Under the pieces are notes generated by a model. The model made no database searches. It was given only the letters and a program-made list of their open reading frames with translations, and was not told where the DNA came from. From Bacillaceae bacterium (GTDB taxonomy: Bacteria; Bacillota; Bacilli; JACDOE01), in the NCBI GenBank assembly GCA_017656255.1, contig JACDOE010000001.1, forward strand, positions 995,205 to 1,059,204: a DNA stretch of 64,000 nucleotides. The letters run 5' to 3'. Below, in pieces: positions 24,746-33,140 of this stretch. The position numbers and the translations under genes were made by a program. Positions within the stretch are counted from its first letter, which is position 1. The number at the start of each line of letters is the position of its first letter.

Positions 24746-24874
24746 CGATGAAAACAAGGGTAAATTTAAAAATTAAAGCGTTGCCATTACGTTTTTCGAC
24801 AAAATCGAACAATGACAAAAAAAGTCCCTGATCCGTAACGAGCAGACCAGGGTGAAACAATAACTCTCAACCTT
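24698..24874. repeat. 16-bp direct repeat AATAACTCTCAACCTT, two copies
   Basis: Copies at 24698-24713 and 24859-24874, 161 bp apart in a 322-bp stretch (24661-24982) with no supportable gene. Each copy lies on the minus strand just 5' of an intrinsic terminator and inside an ATAACT/AGTTAT hairpin. The rest of the stretch is AT-rich without other features I can support. Confidence 0.8.
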
Positions 24875-24890
24875 TAAGTTATGTTTCTAT
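24816..24890 (-). ncRNA. Putative small RNA unit 1 with promoter and intrinsic terminator
   Basis: About 75 nt on the minus strand: AAGATATAG..., hairpin ATAACTT...AGTTAT containing AAGGTTGAGAGTTATT, then stem CCCTGGTC/GATCAGGG (24826-24852, one G-U pair) followed by seven T (24816-24823 region). A good sigma-A promoter sits just upstream (24897-24925). No ORF lies inside. Confidence 0.5.
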
Positions 24891-24896
24891 ATCTTG

Positions 24897-24925
24897 AAGA
24901 TACACGAAAAGAAACAAGATTTCAA
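24897..24925 (-). promoter_or_regulatory. Candidate sigma-A promoter for small RNA unit 1
   Basis: Minus strand: -35 TTGAAA (24920-24925), exactly 17-nt spacer, -10 TATCTT (24897-24902). The predicted start near 24890 yields a short transcript ending at the terminator. Confidence 0.5.
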
Positions 24926-24982
24926 TACGGGTTTTGATGGAAGCGTAATCAAGATTTACATCCTTTCCGGCATGAATCGTTT

Positions 24983-25483
24983 TTAATCCTTGATCTCATA
25001 GGGGATTTTATGATTTTCCAGTCTGGCAAAAAAATTTAAATCTTCCTTAATTTTTGAGTAAAATAGTATTTTTTCTCCAAAATAAACATCCAGAAGCAAA
25101 TCATTATCCTGGTAAAACTGATAACGGGGCAATTCTCTCAAATCCCAGAGAGAATAGAAATATTCCAGTTGTTCCGATGTAACAGCTGTCGTAAAAGATC
25201 GCGAAACGACAAAACCATTTTTTCGATTTTCCTGCACCTGTGCCCGTTCCGCACCCAGAATCCGTAAAATTTCCCGGGCACGTTCAATCCCCACTTTATC
25301 TGCCAGTTCATAATCGGAATATTCCACGCTCAACTCCGTCATCACTTCACGATACTCATCCAGTAAAAAGTAAAAGATTTTTCTCACCAGAAGATTGGAC
25401 GGGGAAAGATTATGTTCGCCTATGGAAAATACATATTCCTGTCTATTTCCCTTCACGTTTCGGTTAAAAATGAGTTTTTGCAT
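24983..25483 (-). CDS. Hypothetical protein
   Basis: 166 aa, ATG with a weak GGGTGA 8 nt upstream. No signal peptide or membrane helix. The central part (DYELADKVGIERAREILRILGAERAQVQENRKNG) is helical; the C-terminal part is rich in aromatic residues (EQLEYFYSLWDLRELPRYQFYQDNDLLLDVYFGEKILFYSK). I do not recognise a family. The gene stands alone upstream of the non-coding repeat region on the same strand and has compositional features of real coding sequence over its whole length. Confidence 0.65.
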   Translation of the reverse strand: MQKLIFNRNVKGNRQEYVFSIGEHNLSPSNLLVRKIFYFLLDEYREVMTELSVEYSDYELADKVGIERAREILRILGAERAQVQENRKNGFVVSRSFTTAVTSEQLEYFYSLWDLRELPRYQFYQDNDLLLDVYFGEKILFYSKIKEDLNFFARLENHKIPYEIKD

Positions 25484-25526
25484 TTATCGATTCACCCGGT
25501 TGGCAAAATTTTTATTTCCGCTGTTC

Positions 25527-26597
25527 TTATCTTTTCCTAATGGACTCTACGGTTGCACGATCCAGCTTTTTCACCAGCTTCACCAGTAATTCCAGGGCTG
25601 CCTGATAGTCATCGGTATGAACGATGGATGCATGGCTGTGAATATAACGGGCAGGGATACCAATCACACTTGATGGAACACCCTGACCGGATATGTGAAC
25701 TCTCCCTGCATCCGTTCCTCCCTGGGAGACAAAAAACTGATAGGGGATGTTGTTGTCTTCTGCCGTATCCAGAATAAAATCACGAAGTCCCCGATGGGTG
25801 ATCATAGTCCGGTCAAAAATCCGCAGTAAAGCACCGTCACCCAGTTTTCCGAATCCGTCCTGGACACCGGGAATATCACCGGCCGGACTGGCATCTACGG
25901 CAAAGAAAATATCAGGCTGAATCATGTTGGCAGCTGTCGCCGCCCCGCGCAGACCCACTTCCTCCTGTACCGTGGCCCCGGCATACAGCACATTGGGATG
26001 ATCATCATCCTGCAACGCTTTTAACAGCTCAATGGAGATACCGCAACCGTAACGATTATCCCAGGCTTTCGCCATGATTTTCTTGCCGTCCGCCAGCTCA
26101 GTAAAGGGGCAGACCGGAATGACGGGTTGGCCGGGTTTGATTCCCAGTTTTTCAGCTTCTTCCCGGCTGTCGATCCCCACATCAATAAACATATGATCAA
26201 TGTTCATCGGCTTTTTCCGTGAAGATTCGTTCAGCATGTGCGGTGGAATAGATCCAATCACACCGGGAATACGTCCTTTTTCCGTCATGATTTCCACACG
26301 CTGGGCGAGAAGAACCTGGCTCCACCACCCGCCGAGCGTCTGAAACTTGATAAATCCTTTTTCTGTAATCTGTGTGACCATAAAGGCAACTTCATCCATA
26401 TGGCCGGCGACCATGACCGTCGGCCCGTTTTCATCACCCCGTTTGACACCGAAAATACCTCCCAGATTATCCTGAACAATCTCGGATGTATATTTTTCCA
26501 GGTATGTACGCATCACGTCTCTGACCTCATATTCAAAACCGGGTGCTCCAGGAGTTTCTGTCAGTGTCTTGAACAGTTCCTTTTGCCATTCATTCAT
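25527..26597 (-). CDS. M42-family aminopeptidase (YsdC/FrvX-like)
   Basis: 356 aa, ATG with AAAGGAAG at ~8 nt. The dinuclear-metal aminopeptidase motifs are complete: AGHMDEVAF (His66, Asp68), [23 protein letters not shown] with the catalytic Glu pair, AVDASPAGD, and the C-terminal [32 protein letters not shown] is also typical. These cytosolic enzymes form large tetrahedral dodecamers that trim peptides to amino acids. It is transcribed alone with a short gap to the EamA transporter. Confidence 0.94.
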   Translation of the reverse strand: MNEWQKELFKTLTETPGAPGFEYEVRDVMRTYLEKYTSEIVQDNLGGIFGVKRGDENGPTVMVAGHMDEVAFMVTQITEKGFIKFQTLGGWWSQVLLAQRVEIMTEKGRIPGVIGSIPPHMLNESSRKKPMNIDHMFIDVGIDSREEAEKLGIKPGQPVIPVCPFTELADGKKIMAKAWDNRYGCGISIELLKALQDDDHPNVLYAGATVQEEVGLRGAATAANMIQPDIFFAVDASPAGDIPGVQDGFGKLGDGALLRIFDRTMITHRGLRDFILDTAEDNNIPYQFFVSQGGTDAGRVHISGQGVPSSVIGIPARYIHSHASIVHTDDYQAALELLVKLVKKLDRATVESIRKR

Positions 26598-26675
26598 ATT
26601 TGCCCACTTCCTTTCGTCAGGTTCATCTTATCACATTATATAATGAAACGCTGTTCACCATCTTTATCCCTATCA

Positions 26676-27590
26676 TCACGAAAGCGGCTGTTCTGCCTTC
26701 TTCCTGCCTTCCCCCTGCCTGATTTCCGCGACGGAAATCCCGATCAGAATCGTAACAACACCCAGCCATTGCAGGGGAGTGACCTGTTCATTCAATACAA
26801 CCGTTGCCATGACCACAGCCATGGGCAGCTCCGCCGAACCCAGAATAGTGGCCAGTCCTCCACCGATATGCGGTACACCGTAGGTAAAAAACAGCGTGGG
26901 CAGGATCGCGCCGAACAGGGCAAGCAAAAACCCCCAGAAAAGCAATCCTTCAAACAGGGAACCGTTAATCAGAAAAACGGGAGGAAACACGAGTACGGTA
27001 ATCAATGCCGATCCCGTCATCATAATGGAACTCCGCATCCAGGGGTCAATAGCTGAAGCCACCCTCCCGCTTGAAAGAACGAACGATGCATAGGTCAGAC
27101 CTGCCAGTAACCCCAGTATAATGCCTTTGATCGGCAGACCGCTGAATCCTGCATCCCATACCCTTCCTGCCAGGACAGTTCCAATGGCCAGAAGCACCAG
27201 GGAGAAAATCCTCGGCAGGGAAGGCCATTTTCTTTCCAGTACAGACTCGATCAGCACCCCCATCCAGGTAAATTGAAACAACAGGACGATGCCGATGGAC
27301 GCCGGAACATACCTTAATGAGGAATAATAAAAAATACCGGTCAGACCCGCAAAAAAACCGGCACCGATTAAACTGAGCCAGTTTTTGCGTGAAACTTTGC
27401 GAATTCCTGAAAAGAAGACCGTCAGCACCCATAGAATAAGGGCCCCCATCACCATCTGGCTTCCGGAAATTTCTCCGGTGGTAAAACCCATGGCGTATCC
27501 CAGTTTGACCATGGTCGCCAGTACGCCATAGGAACAGGCACCGAGAAACACCAGAACCACTGAACGCCAGTATGTCATCTTTTTATCCAT
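26676..27590 (-). CDS. EamA/DMT-superfamily transporter
   Basis: 304 aa with ten predicted membrane helices arranged as two EamA repeats (~residues 8-140 and 150-290). Typical features are the GILxSYG-like first helix (LGACSYGVLATMVKLGY), FFAGLTGIFYYSSLRYVPASIGIVLLF at the repeat end, and AELPMAVVMATVVLNEQVTPLQWLGVVTILIGI in the second repeat. These carriers export or import amino acids, sugars or other metabolites. The substrate cannot be inferred from neighbours. Confidence 0.9.
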   Translation of the reverse strand: MDKKMTYWRSVVLVFLGACSYGVLATMVKLGYAMGFTTGEISGSQMVMGALILWVLTVFFSGIRKVSRKNWLSLIGAGFFAGLTGIFYYSSLRYVPASIGIVLLFQFTWMGVLIESVLERKWPSLPRIFSLVLLAIGTVLAGRVWDAGFSGLPIKGIILGLLAGLTYASFVLSSGRVASAIDPWMRSSIMMTGSALITVLVFPPVFLINGSLFEGLLFWGFLLALFGAILPTLFFTYGVPHIGGGLATILGSAELPMAVVMATVVLNEQVTPLQWLGVVTILIGISVAEIRQGEGRKKAEQPLS

Positions 27591-27727
27591 GATTTCTCTC
27601 CCTCTTCAGGCGGCATCTGTTTTTGATACCTTTCCCATTTTACAATATTTTGACCCATTTTCACCATATTAAATGACACCGAAACGGGAATTTTAAAAAC
27701 AGAACCAAATGGAGGTGGATGATAACG

Positions 27728-27946
27728 ATGCAAAAAGGAACGATCCCCCTGTTACTCGGAACTGCCGCCACGTTAACCGGTTTAAGTATGTTGAACGAGC
27801 ATGTTGAGGAACGAAGAGGGCGCCCCTTTGCCTGGGGACTGGCCGGATTTGGGCTGGCCCATCTGATTCTCGGAACCGTTTATCGCAATATGGATCAACA
27901 CATAACGACAGCCGATGATGATCTGCTGGATGAAATCGACTATTAA
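27728..27946 (+). CDS. Small two-helix membrane protein preceding a SASP gene
   Basis: 72 aa from the ATG at 27728, 11 nt after GGAGGT; the ATG at 27719 is too close to that site. Two hydrophobic segments (GTIPLLLGTAATLTGLSML and FAWGLAGFGLAHLILGTVY) separated by a charged loop, and an acidic tail. It lies 14 bp upstream of an alpha/beta-type SASP gene on the same strand, so it is probably expressed in the developing spore. Family not recognised. Confidence 0.65.
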   Translation: MQKGTIPLLLGTAATLTGLSMLNEHVEERRGRPFAWGLAGFGLAHLILGTVYRNMDQHITTADDDLLDEIDY

Positions 27947-27960
27947 AGAGGTGACAGTCC

Positions 27961-28242
27961 ATGCCAGCTCGCAACAAACGGTTACTTGTTCCGGAAGCAC
28001 GCAGAGCACTGGATCAATTTAAAGCCACCGTTATGTCGCAAAAAGGATACCCGGTCGACCGGAACCACCCCGATCAGGTGAAATATGAAGTGGCCGAACG
28101 CCTGGGAGTTCCTTTAAATAAAGGATACAACGGTGAGATCAAAGCAGAAAATGCAGGACGGGTCGGGGGCCAGATCGGGGGCAGTATGGTTAAAGAAATG
28201 ATCCAGATGGCCCAGGAGCAGATGAGCAAGCAAAAAAAATAA
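27961..28242 (+). CDS. Alpha/beta-type small acid-soluble spore protein
   Basis: 93 aa, GAGGTGA ribosome-binding site. It carries the GPR protease cleavage region KYEVAERLGV and the DNA-binding signature KGYNGEIKAENAGRVGGQIGGSMVKEMI. These proteins coat spore DNA, shift it to an A-like form and protect it from UV and heat. At 93 aa it is longer than the usual 60-75 residues because of N- and C-terminal extensions (MPARNKRLLVPEARR..., ...MAQEQMSKQKK). Followed by a terminator hairpin. Confidence 0.93.
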   Translation: MPARNKRLLVPEARRALDQFKATVMSQKGYPVDRNHPDQVKYEVAERLGVPLNKGYNGEIKAENAGRVGGQIGGSMVKEMIQMAQEQMSKQKK

Positions 28243-28265
28243 GCCTGGCTTTCGGTCAGGCTTTT
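28241..28265 (+). terminator. Terminator after the SASP gene
   Basis: Stem AAGCCTG/CAGGCTT (28241-28247, 28257-28263) followed by TTTTATC; the SASP stop codon overlaps the first arm. Confidence 0.75.
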
Positions 28266-28292
28266 ATCATTTCTTCAAGCAAACACAGTTTT

Positions 28293-29087
28293 TTATTCGT
28301 AGATCTGTGGACGGCGATCGCCAAAAACCGGGATTTGCTTTCTGATCTGATCCACGTTGTCCGTGTCAATCTCAGCCTGGATAATCTCTTCATTCTGCAT
28401 GGCTTCCACCACAATTTCACCCCAGGGGTCAATCACCATGGAATGTCCGCAGAAGATATTCCCTCCTCCTTCTCCAACACGGTTACAGGCGACAACATAC
28501 ATTTGATTTTCAATCGCTCTTGCGATCAACAATTGTCGCCAGTGCTGAAGACGGGGATGCGGCCACTGCGCGACTACAAACAACACCTTGCTTCCTAAAA
28601 GGGCTCCTTTACGAACCCCTTCCGGAAAACGGATATCATAACAGATTTGTAATGAGGACGGAACGTCACCCAGGGAGAAAACACCGATCCGGTCGCCTGC
28701 CAGGAGATATTTTTCTTCCTCCATCAGGCGGAACAGGTGAACTTTACTGTATTCATGCAGAAGTTCTCCCCGGTCATTAAAGACATAGGAGGTATTATAG
28801 GTACCTTCTTTTGTTTTTTGGGCGATGGAACCGCCGACAATATGCACCTGATGCTGTCGGGCCAGACGGCTGAACAACGAACGTGCCCTTTCGCCACCAC
28901 GGTCACCGATTTTATCCAGCCTTGTCAGGTCATATGCAGTATCCAGTAACTCCGGGAATACGATGACGTCCGGTTTCTCCCTGGCGTTCACAGCATCAGC
29001 GACAAACTGTTCCACTTTTTTATAATTGGCTTCCGGATCTCCGAACTGAACATTCATCTGACAGAGCGCTACTTTTAAGTGATTCAG
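28293..29087 (-). CDS. Carbon-nitrogen hydrolase (nitrilase superfamily), apparent CTG start
   Basis: 264 aa if started at the CTG at 29087. The first ATG (29057) would cut off the family's N-terminal beta strand; upstream in frame the sequence reads LNHLKVALCQ before MNVQF, exactly the expected nitrilase start, and AAGGAGG lies 8 nt before the CTG. No ATG, GTG or TTG is available there. The catalytic triad is present: Glu in FPELLDTAYDL, Lys in EYSKVHLF, Cys in QICYDIRFPE. Likely an omega-amidase or related amide hydrolase acting on small amides; the exact substrate is unknown. Separated from fumarase by a terminator. Confidence 0.88.
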   Translation of the reverse strand: MNHLKVALCQMNVQFGDPEANYKKVEQFVADAVNAREKPDVIVFPELLDTAYDLTRLDKIGDRGGERARSLFSRLARQHQVHIVGGSIAQKTKEGTYNTSYVFNDRGELLHEYSKVHLFRLMEEEKYLLAGDRIGVFSLGDVPSSLQICYDIRFPEGVRKGALLGSKVLFVVAQWPHPRLQHWRQLLIARAIENQMYVVACNRVGEGGGNIFCGHSMVIDPWGEIVVEAMQNEEIIQAEIDTDNVDQIRKQIPVFGDRRPQIYE

Positions 29088-29128
29088 AAAGAACGCCTCC
29101 TTTTAATGAAAAATCCTGTTTGTATGGA

Positions 29129-29156
29129 AAACTCCCCGTCACCACACGGGGAGTTT
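29129..29156 (-). terminator. Terminator after fumarase
   Basis: Ten-base arms AACTCCCCGT/ACGGGGAGTT with a 6-nt loop, followed by TTTTCC on the minus strand; 27 bp beyond the fumarase stop. Confidence 0.8.
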
Positions 29157-29183
29157 ATTAACACAATCCAGAACATCCTGGAC

Positions 29184-30737
29184 TTACTTGAAAACAGGGT
29201 CAGCAAATTGAGCCAGTTTCTCAAGAGACGTTTTTTCTACGTCTTCATGCAGACTGTTGCCGTGAGCATCCATGGTGACGATAGCGGCAAACCCTTTGAC
29301 GCGAAGATGCCACATCGCTTCCGGAATACCGAATTCCATCAGGTCGACGCCTTCTACCTTCTCAATACAATCTGCATAATACTGGGCTGCCCCACCGATG
29401 GCATTGAGGTAAACCGCACCATGCTCTTTTAATCCCTGCAGCGTTTTGGGCCCCATGCCACCTTTTCCGATGACAGCACGGATGCCGAACTTCTTAATAA
29501 TATCAGCCTGGTAAGGCTCCTCACGAATACTGGTGGTCGGTCCGGCTGCTTTCACGTGCCATTCTCCGTTTTCATCTTTCAACATAACCGGTCCGCAATG
29601 GTATAAAACGCCGCCATTAAGATCAACCGGCGCGTCATGATCCATCAGGTATTTGTGGATGGCATCCCTTCCGGTATGCATCAAGCCGTTGATAATCACC
29701 ACATCGCCGACTTTCAGTTCGCGAATCTGTTCTTCCGTAATCGGTGCCTGCAATTCGACCTGACGTCCGCCGCCTTCCTCAGCCATCTTCCGGGCCTGTT
29801 TCTTCACTACCTTCGCAACAGGTGTTTCCCCTTCCGGCCCGGCATCTTTGTACAGCCATTCCTCAATTTCTCCGGTTTCCGGATTGATAGTGACACCCTG
29901 ACGGCGAAATGCCCAGCAATTGTATGCAACGGAAACAAAAAAGCTGGCCGGAATCCGGTTCATCGAACCGATTTTACATCCCAGAAGCGTGGCTTCTCCG
30001 CCAAAGCCCATCGTTCCGATGCCAAGCTGGTTGGCTTTCTCCATGATGTAATCTTCCAGTTTGGCCAGATCCGGATTTGGGTTGGTATCATAAACCTTGC
30101 GGAACAGTTGCTGCTTGGCCAGTTGATAGCCGCTGGACCGATCGCCCCCGATGCCGACACCGATGAATCCGGCGCTGCACCCCTGTCCCTGTGCCTGATA
30201 GACACTGTGCAGAATGCATTTCCGAATCCCGTCCAGATCACGGCCGGCCCGTCCCAGACCTTCCAGTTCACAGGGCAGACTGTACTGAATGTTTTTATTT
30301 TCACATCCGCCACCTTTCAGAATCAGGCGGACATCGATTTCATCTTTATCCCATTGCTCAAAATGGATGACCGGGGTTCCTTCTCCCAGGTTATTGCCAC
30401 TGTTTTCACCCGTGAGGGAGTCAACGGAATTGGGGCGCAATTTACCCTTCTCTGTCGCTTCGGCGATCGCTTCTTTAATCATCCGGGTCATTTCCAGCTG
30501 GTTGGCCCCCACCGGACACTTGATCTCAAAAGTGGGCAGACCCGTATCCTGACAAATGGGAGAAACATTTTCCTCCGCCATTTTAATATTCTGATCAATG
30601 GTATCGAGAGAAAGAGAAGATCTTGTTCCTGCATTTTCCATCTCTCGGGCTTTCTCAATCGCCTGGCGCACATCCGGAGGCAAATTGGTTGACGTTTCGA
30701 CAATTAGTTGATAAATGCTCTCTTTAAAATGTTTCAC
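29184..30737 (-). CDS. Class I (iron-sulfur) fumarate hydratase
   Basis: 517 aa from a GTG at 30737, 9 nt after AAGGGG; an ATG two codons upstream is only 3 nt from that site, and the frame open to 30875 is unsupported. Both domains of the single-chain enzyme are present: the alpha-like part (SPICQDTGLPTFEIKCP, GCENKNIQYSLP, GQGCSAGFIGVGIGGDRSSGY, ATLLGCKIGSMNRIPASFFVSVAYNCWAFRR) and the beta-like part (VVIINGLMHTGRDAIHKYL, HCGPVM, AAGPTTSIREEPYQADIIKKFG, GKGGMGPKTL). Conserved Cys residues can ligate one [4Fe-4S] cluster. It interconverts fumarate and malate; class I enzymes are oxygen-sensitive, notable in an apparently aerobic host. Monocistronic. Confidence 0.93.
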   Translation of the reverse strand: MKHFKESIYQLIVETSTNLPPDVRQAIEKAREMENAGTRSSLSLDTIDQNIKMAEENVSPICQDTGLPTFEIKCPVGANQLEMTRMIKEAIAEATEKGKLRPNSVDSLTGENSGNNLGEGTPVIHFEQWDKDEIDVRLILKGGGCENKNIQYSLPCELEGLGRAGRDLDGIRKCILHSVYQAQGQGCSAGFIGVGIGGDRSSGYQLAKQQLFRKVYDTNPNPDLAKLEDYIMEKANQLGIGTMGFGGEATLLGCKIGSMNRIPASFFVSVAYNCWAFRRQGVTINPETGEIEEWLYKDAGPEGETPVAKVVKKQARKMAEEGGGRQVELQAPITEEQIRELKVGDVVIINGLMHTGRDAIHKYLMDHDAPVDLNGGVLYHCGPVMLKDENGEWHVKAAGPTTSIREEPYQADIIKKFGIRAVIGKGGMGPKTLQGLKEHGAVYLNAIGGAAQYYADCIEKVEGVDLMEFGIPEAMWHLRVKGFAAIVTMDAHGNSLHEDVEKTSLEKLAQFADPVFK

Positions 30738-30934
30738 GACCATTAACCCCTTTTCTAATCTTTTAATATTTGAAACACATCTCCACTTCCTATTCTTACT
30801 ACCTATTATATATGAAACGATTTTGTCGTCTACACCCCTCTTCGGATTTTTCCCCTCCTGTTTCATGCAGGACATATCCTTGTCCAGATGTTCATATACT
30901 TTTTACTAGTTTTGAAGGAAGGGAGATCGGGGTA

Positions 30935-31849
30935 ATGTTGGAAAAATTAAAAAAGAAGATCGCGCTCCTTCCGCGTCCCCTGCGAATCCTGATACTTGTC
31001 GCTTTTATCGTGATACATATCGCGCCACTGTTGTTTGCCGGCACATTTTTTTTCGGGGAAAAAACCCGACCAGCCCTGATGCATTTCCCGTTAAATCCGG
31101 ATCATACCTTTCAGAGCGCCGACACCTATCTGTCTGTTGAAAATCCGGATGAGCACCGTTACACCATCCGGGTAGACACAGTGTCACAGACCAGCAAAAA
31201 AGCCTATTTGCGCCAGGATGTGACCCTGCTGTTCCAGGATGGCATTCTAATTAAAAAATCTTACGGCTGGAAAGAAAACGAGGACACACTCATTCACCGT
31301 GTGGAAGCACCCGCCCGATACAATCATCTGTTTCAGGCGATTTCGTTTCATCATGCCGAATTTCATGATCCGTCCGGTGTAAATGAGACGATCACCAGCC
31401 AGTTTGCGATGAGTTATGATTACCTTTATGTTGCGGCCTCCAAGTTTGGCGGTATCCATCAATTCCATCAACCGGAAACGGATAAACAGGTAAAATGGAA
31501 AGAAGTCATGGACCGCGCCGTTCAGCGCCAGCTCCAATTTGAATGGGATAAAGCGATAGAAGAATTTGAGATCGATGAAGGAAATTACTACAAAATTCCA
31601 CTCGTTCAGCTGGAACTCTACGGAAGCAAGGAAGAATTGCCGGGAATCCCCGGCAGCAAACAGGCAGAAGTGATCGGAAGGCTGTGGGAAGGTCTGTACC
31701 GGCATTATGTACTGGGCAGTGATAACCAGACGGAGACGGAAGGTAGCAGCATGCCGCTCATTCTGATCGACAAACAGGGGCAGCATTTACGCATTGTCTA
31801 TCGAACCGCCAACGGCATATACCACCAGCTGTTTCAGGAAATCAGCTAA
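30935..31849 (+). CDS. Membrane-anchored extracytoplasmic protein of unknown function
   Basis: 304 aa from the ATG at 30935 (GGGAG ~9 nt upstream); the frame to 30770 is unsupported. One N-terminal transmembrane helix (~residues 17-37) and a long hydrophilic domain with no cysteines. The C-terminal region (KAEVIGRLWEGLYRHYVLG... LILIDKQGQHLRIVYR) reads as a folded domain, but I do not recognise it. It converges with the rhomboid gene and the two stop codons overlap by 4 bp. Confidence 0.72.
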   Translation: MLEKLKKKIALLPRPLRILILVAFIVIHIAPLLFAGTFFFGEKTRPALMHFPLNPDHTFQSADTYLSVENPDEHRYTIRVDTVSQTSKKAYLRQDVTLLFQDGILIKKSYGWKENEDTLIHRVEAPARYNHLFQAISFHHAEFHDPSGVNETITSQFAMSYDYLYVAASKFGGIHQFHQPETDKQVKWKEVMDRAVQRQLQFEWDKAIEEFEIDEGNYYKIPLVQLELYGSKEELPGIPGSKQAEVIGRLWEGLYRHYVLGSDNQTETEGSSMPLILIDKQGQHLRIVYRTANGIYHQLFQEIS

Positions 31850-33033
31850 ACCCGGAATCCGAGCATGATCCCAATCGCCATCAGTACCACCAGAATCACA
31901 AATGCGGCCAACCGCTGCATAAGATATCCCGTTTTTTTGTGGGGCAGGGCAACGGCCGTCGCTGCCAGGAATCCGCCGATCAAACCGCCCAGATGGGCAT
32001 AATTATCCACCCCGGGAAACAGAAAACCGATCCCCAGATTCAGAATCACAATAAAAATGACATCATTGCCGATCGTCCGGAAAAAGAGATCCCGATACCG
32101 CAGCCCAAAATGAAGCAGCGCCCCGAACAAACCGAAAATAGCCCCGGATGCCCCGGCCGAAAGATGGGGAGAAAAATAAAAACTGGCGACCACGCCGGCA
32201 ACACCGGCGATCATATAAATCCAGAAAAATCGGATCGAACCGTAAATCTTTTCCGCAATGTTTCCGATAAAATAAAGCGCCACATTGTTAAACAAAAGAT
32301 GGATAAGTCCGATATGCAGAAACATAGGCGTGATAAACCGCCACCACTCTCCTTCCAGAATCAGCGGATTATATTTGGCCCCATAATGAATCAACACATA
32401 CGGATTCTGACTTCCTCCGGAAAGCTCCATCAGAACGAACAGGAGGACATGTATCCCTACCAGCCAGTACGTCAAACGCGTACGTCCATAGAAAAAAACG
32501 GCTTTCTCTCTCTGTTCCCTCTCCTGCTGGATCACTTCCATTTTTCTCATCGTATCCATTAACATTTCCGGAGAGTAGAAATCCTGGTGATAAGGTGAAA
32601 AGAGTTCTGCTGATATATCGAAGGTTTTTAAAAGGGAGGGATCTCCGATCCATTCATGGTTATCCAGATCATAGGCTGCGACACTCAAGTTCCCTTTTGA
32701 AATTGAGAATGATTTGTGCTGGTGAATGCGGGACGTCAAGGCGGGAAGCGTCGCATCCCGAAACAGATATAGATTGAGCCCCTCTACCCGGCGTGCATTC
32801 ACCTGTTTCTGAAACGTTTTCAACCGATGTAAAGACGCCTGTAGATCCCGGTCAATCTGGGCCGGCCACATGTAGTCCACCAGCATCAACCGGATATATT
32901 TAAACTGTCTTCCCCTGTTTTTAACCAGAATTAATTCCTGGTCTCCTTCTGCGTGAAGAAATTGATAATCTTCTTCTTTTACCAGGTTATAGGCTGTTTT
33001 CCACAAATACAGCAAAGCATTTTCCCATTCCAA
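31846..33033 (-). CDS. gluP: Rhomboid-family intramembrane serine protease (GluP/YqgP-like)
   Basis: 395 aa from a TTG at 33033 with GGAGG at 8 nt; a frame to 33072 has no ribosome-binding site. The N-terminal ~170 residues form the cytosolic YqgP-type domain; then about seven membrane helices. Catalytic Ser296 lies in AGASGAIFG and His347 in YAHLGGLIGG, with HLLFNNVALY (oxyanion Asn region) upstream. B. subtilis GluP/YqgP cleaves the magnesium transporter MgtE and acts with FtsH in membrane-protein quality control. Convergent with, and overlapping by 4 bp, the preceding plus-strand gene. Confidence 0.92.
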   Translation of the reverse strand: MEWENALLYLWKTAYNLVKEEDYQFLHAEGDQELILVKNRGRQFKYIRLMLVDYMWPAQIDRDLQASLHRLKTFQKQVNARRVEGLNLYLFRDATLPALTSRIHQHKSFSISKGNLSVAAYDLDNHEWIGDPSLLKTFDISAELFSPYHQDFYSPEMLMDTMRKMEVIQQEREQREKAVFFYGRTRLTYWLVGIHVLLFVLMELSGGSQNPYVLIHYGAKYNPLILEGEWWRFITPMFLHIGLIHLLFNNVALYFIGNIAEKIYGSIRFFWIYMIAGVAGVVASFYFSPHLSAGASGAIFGLFGALLHFGLRYRDLFFRTIGNDVIFIVILNLGIGFLFPGVDNYAHLGGLIGGFLAATAVALPHKKTGYLMQRLAAFVILVVLMAIGIMLGFRV

Positions 33034-33099
33034 ACAGAAAACCTCCACGTTTCCCAGTGCAACATGAAACAAGAAAAAACCGTCAATCCTGTAGTTTTA

Positions 33100-33108
33100 T
33101 GTTACAAT
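33100..33108 (+). promoter_or_regulatory. Extended -10 promoter of the TPR gene
   Basis: TGTTACAAT, 32 nt before the ATG at 33141; the upstream -35 (CCGTCA) is poor. Confidence 0.5.
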
Positions 33109-33140
33109 GAGAATAATTACAGGAAGAAAGGATTCTGATC

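Noticed and set aside
26238-27056. Long antisense ORF (272 codons) opposite the M42 and EamA genes
   Set aside because: It lies in the shadow of two well-supported genes; no ribosome-binding site and a composition unlike real protein (Arg/His/Pro-rich).
29637-30692. 351-codon ORF opposite the fumarase gene
   Set aside because: Complement-frame shadow of a conserved fumarase; no start signal and no recognisable domain.
31939-32562. 207-codon ORF opposite the rhomboid gene
   Set aside because: Shadow of the rhomboid frame; low-complexity and with no ribosome-binding site.
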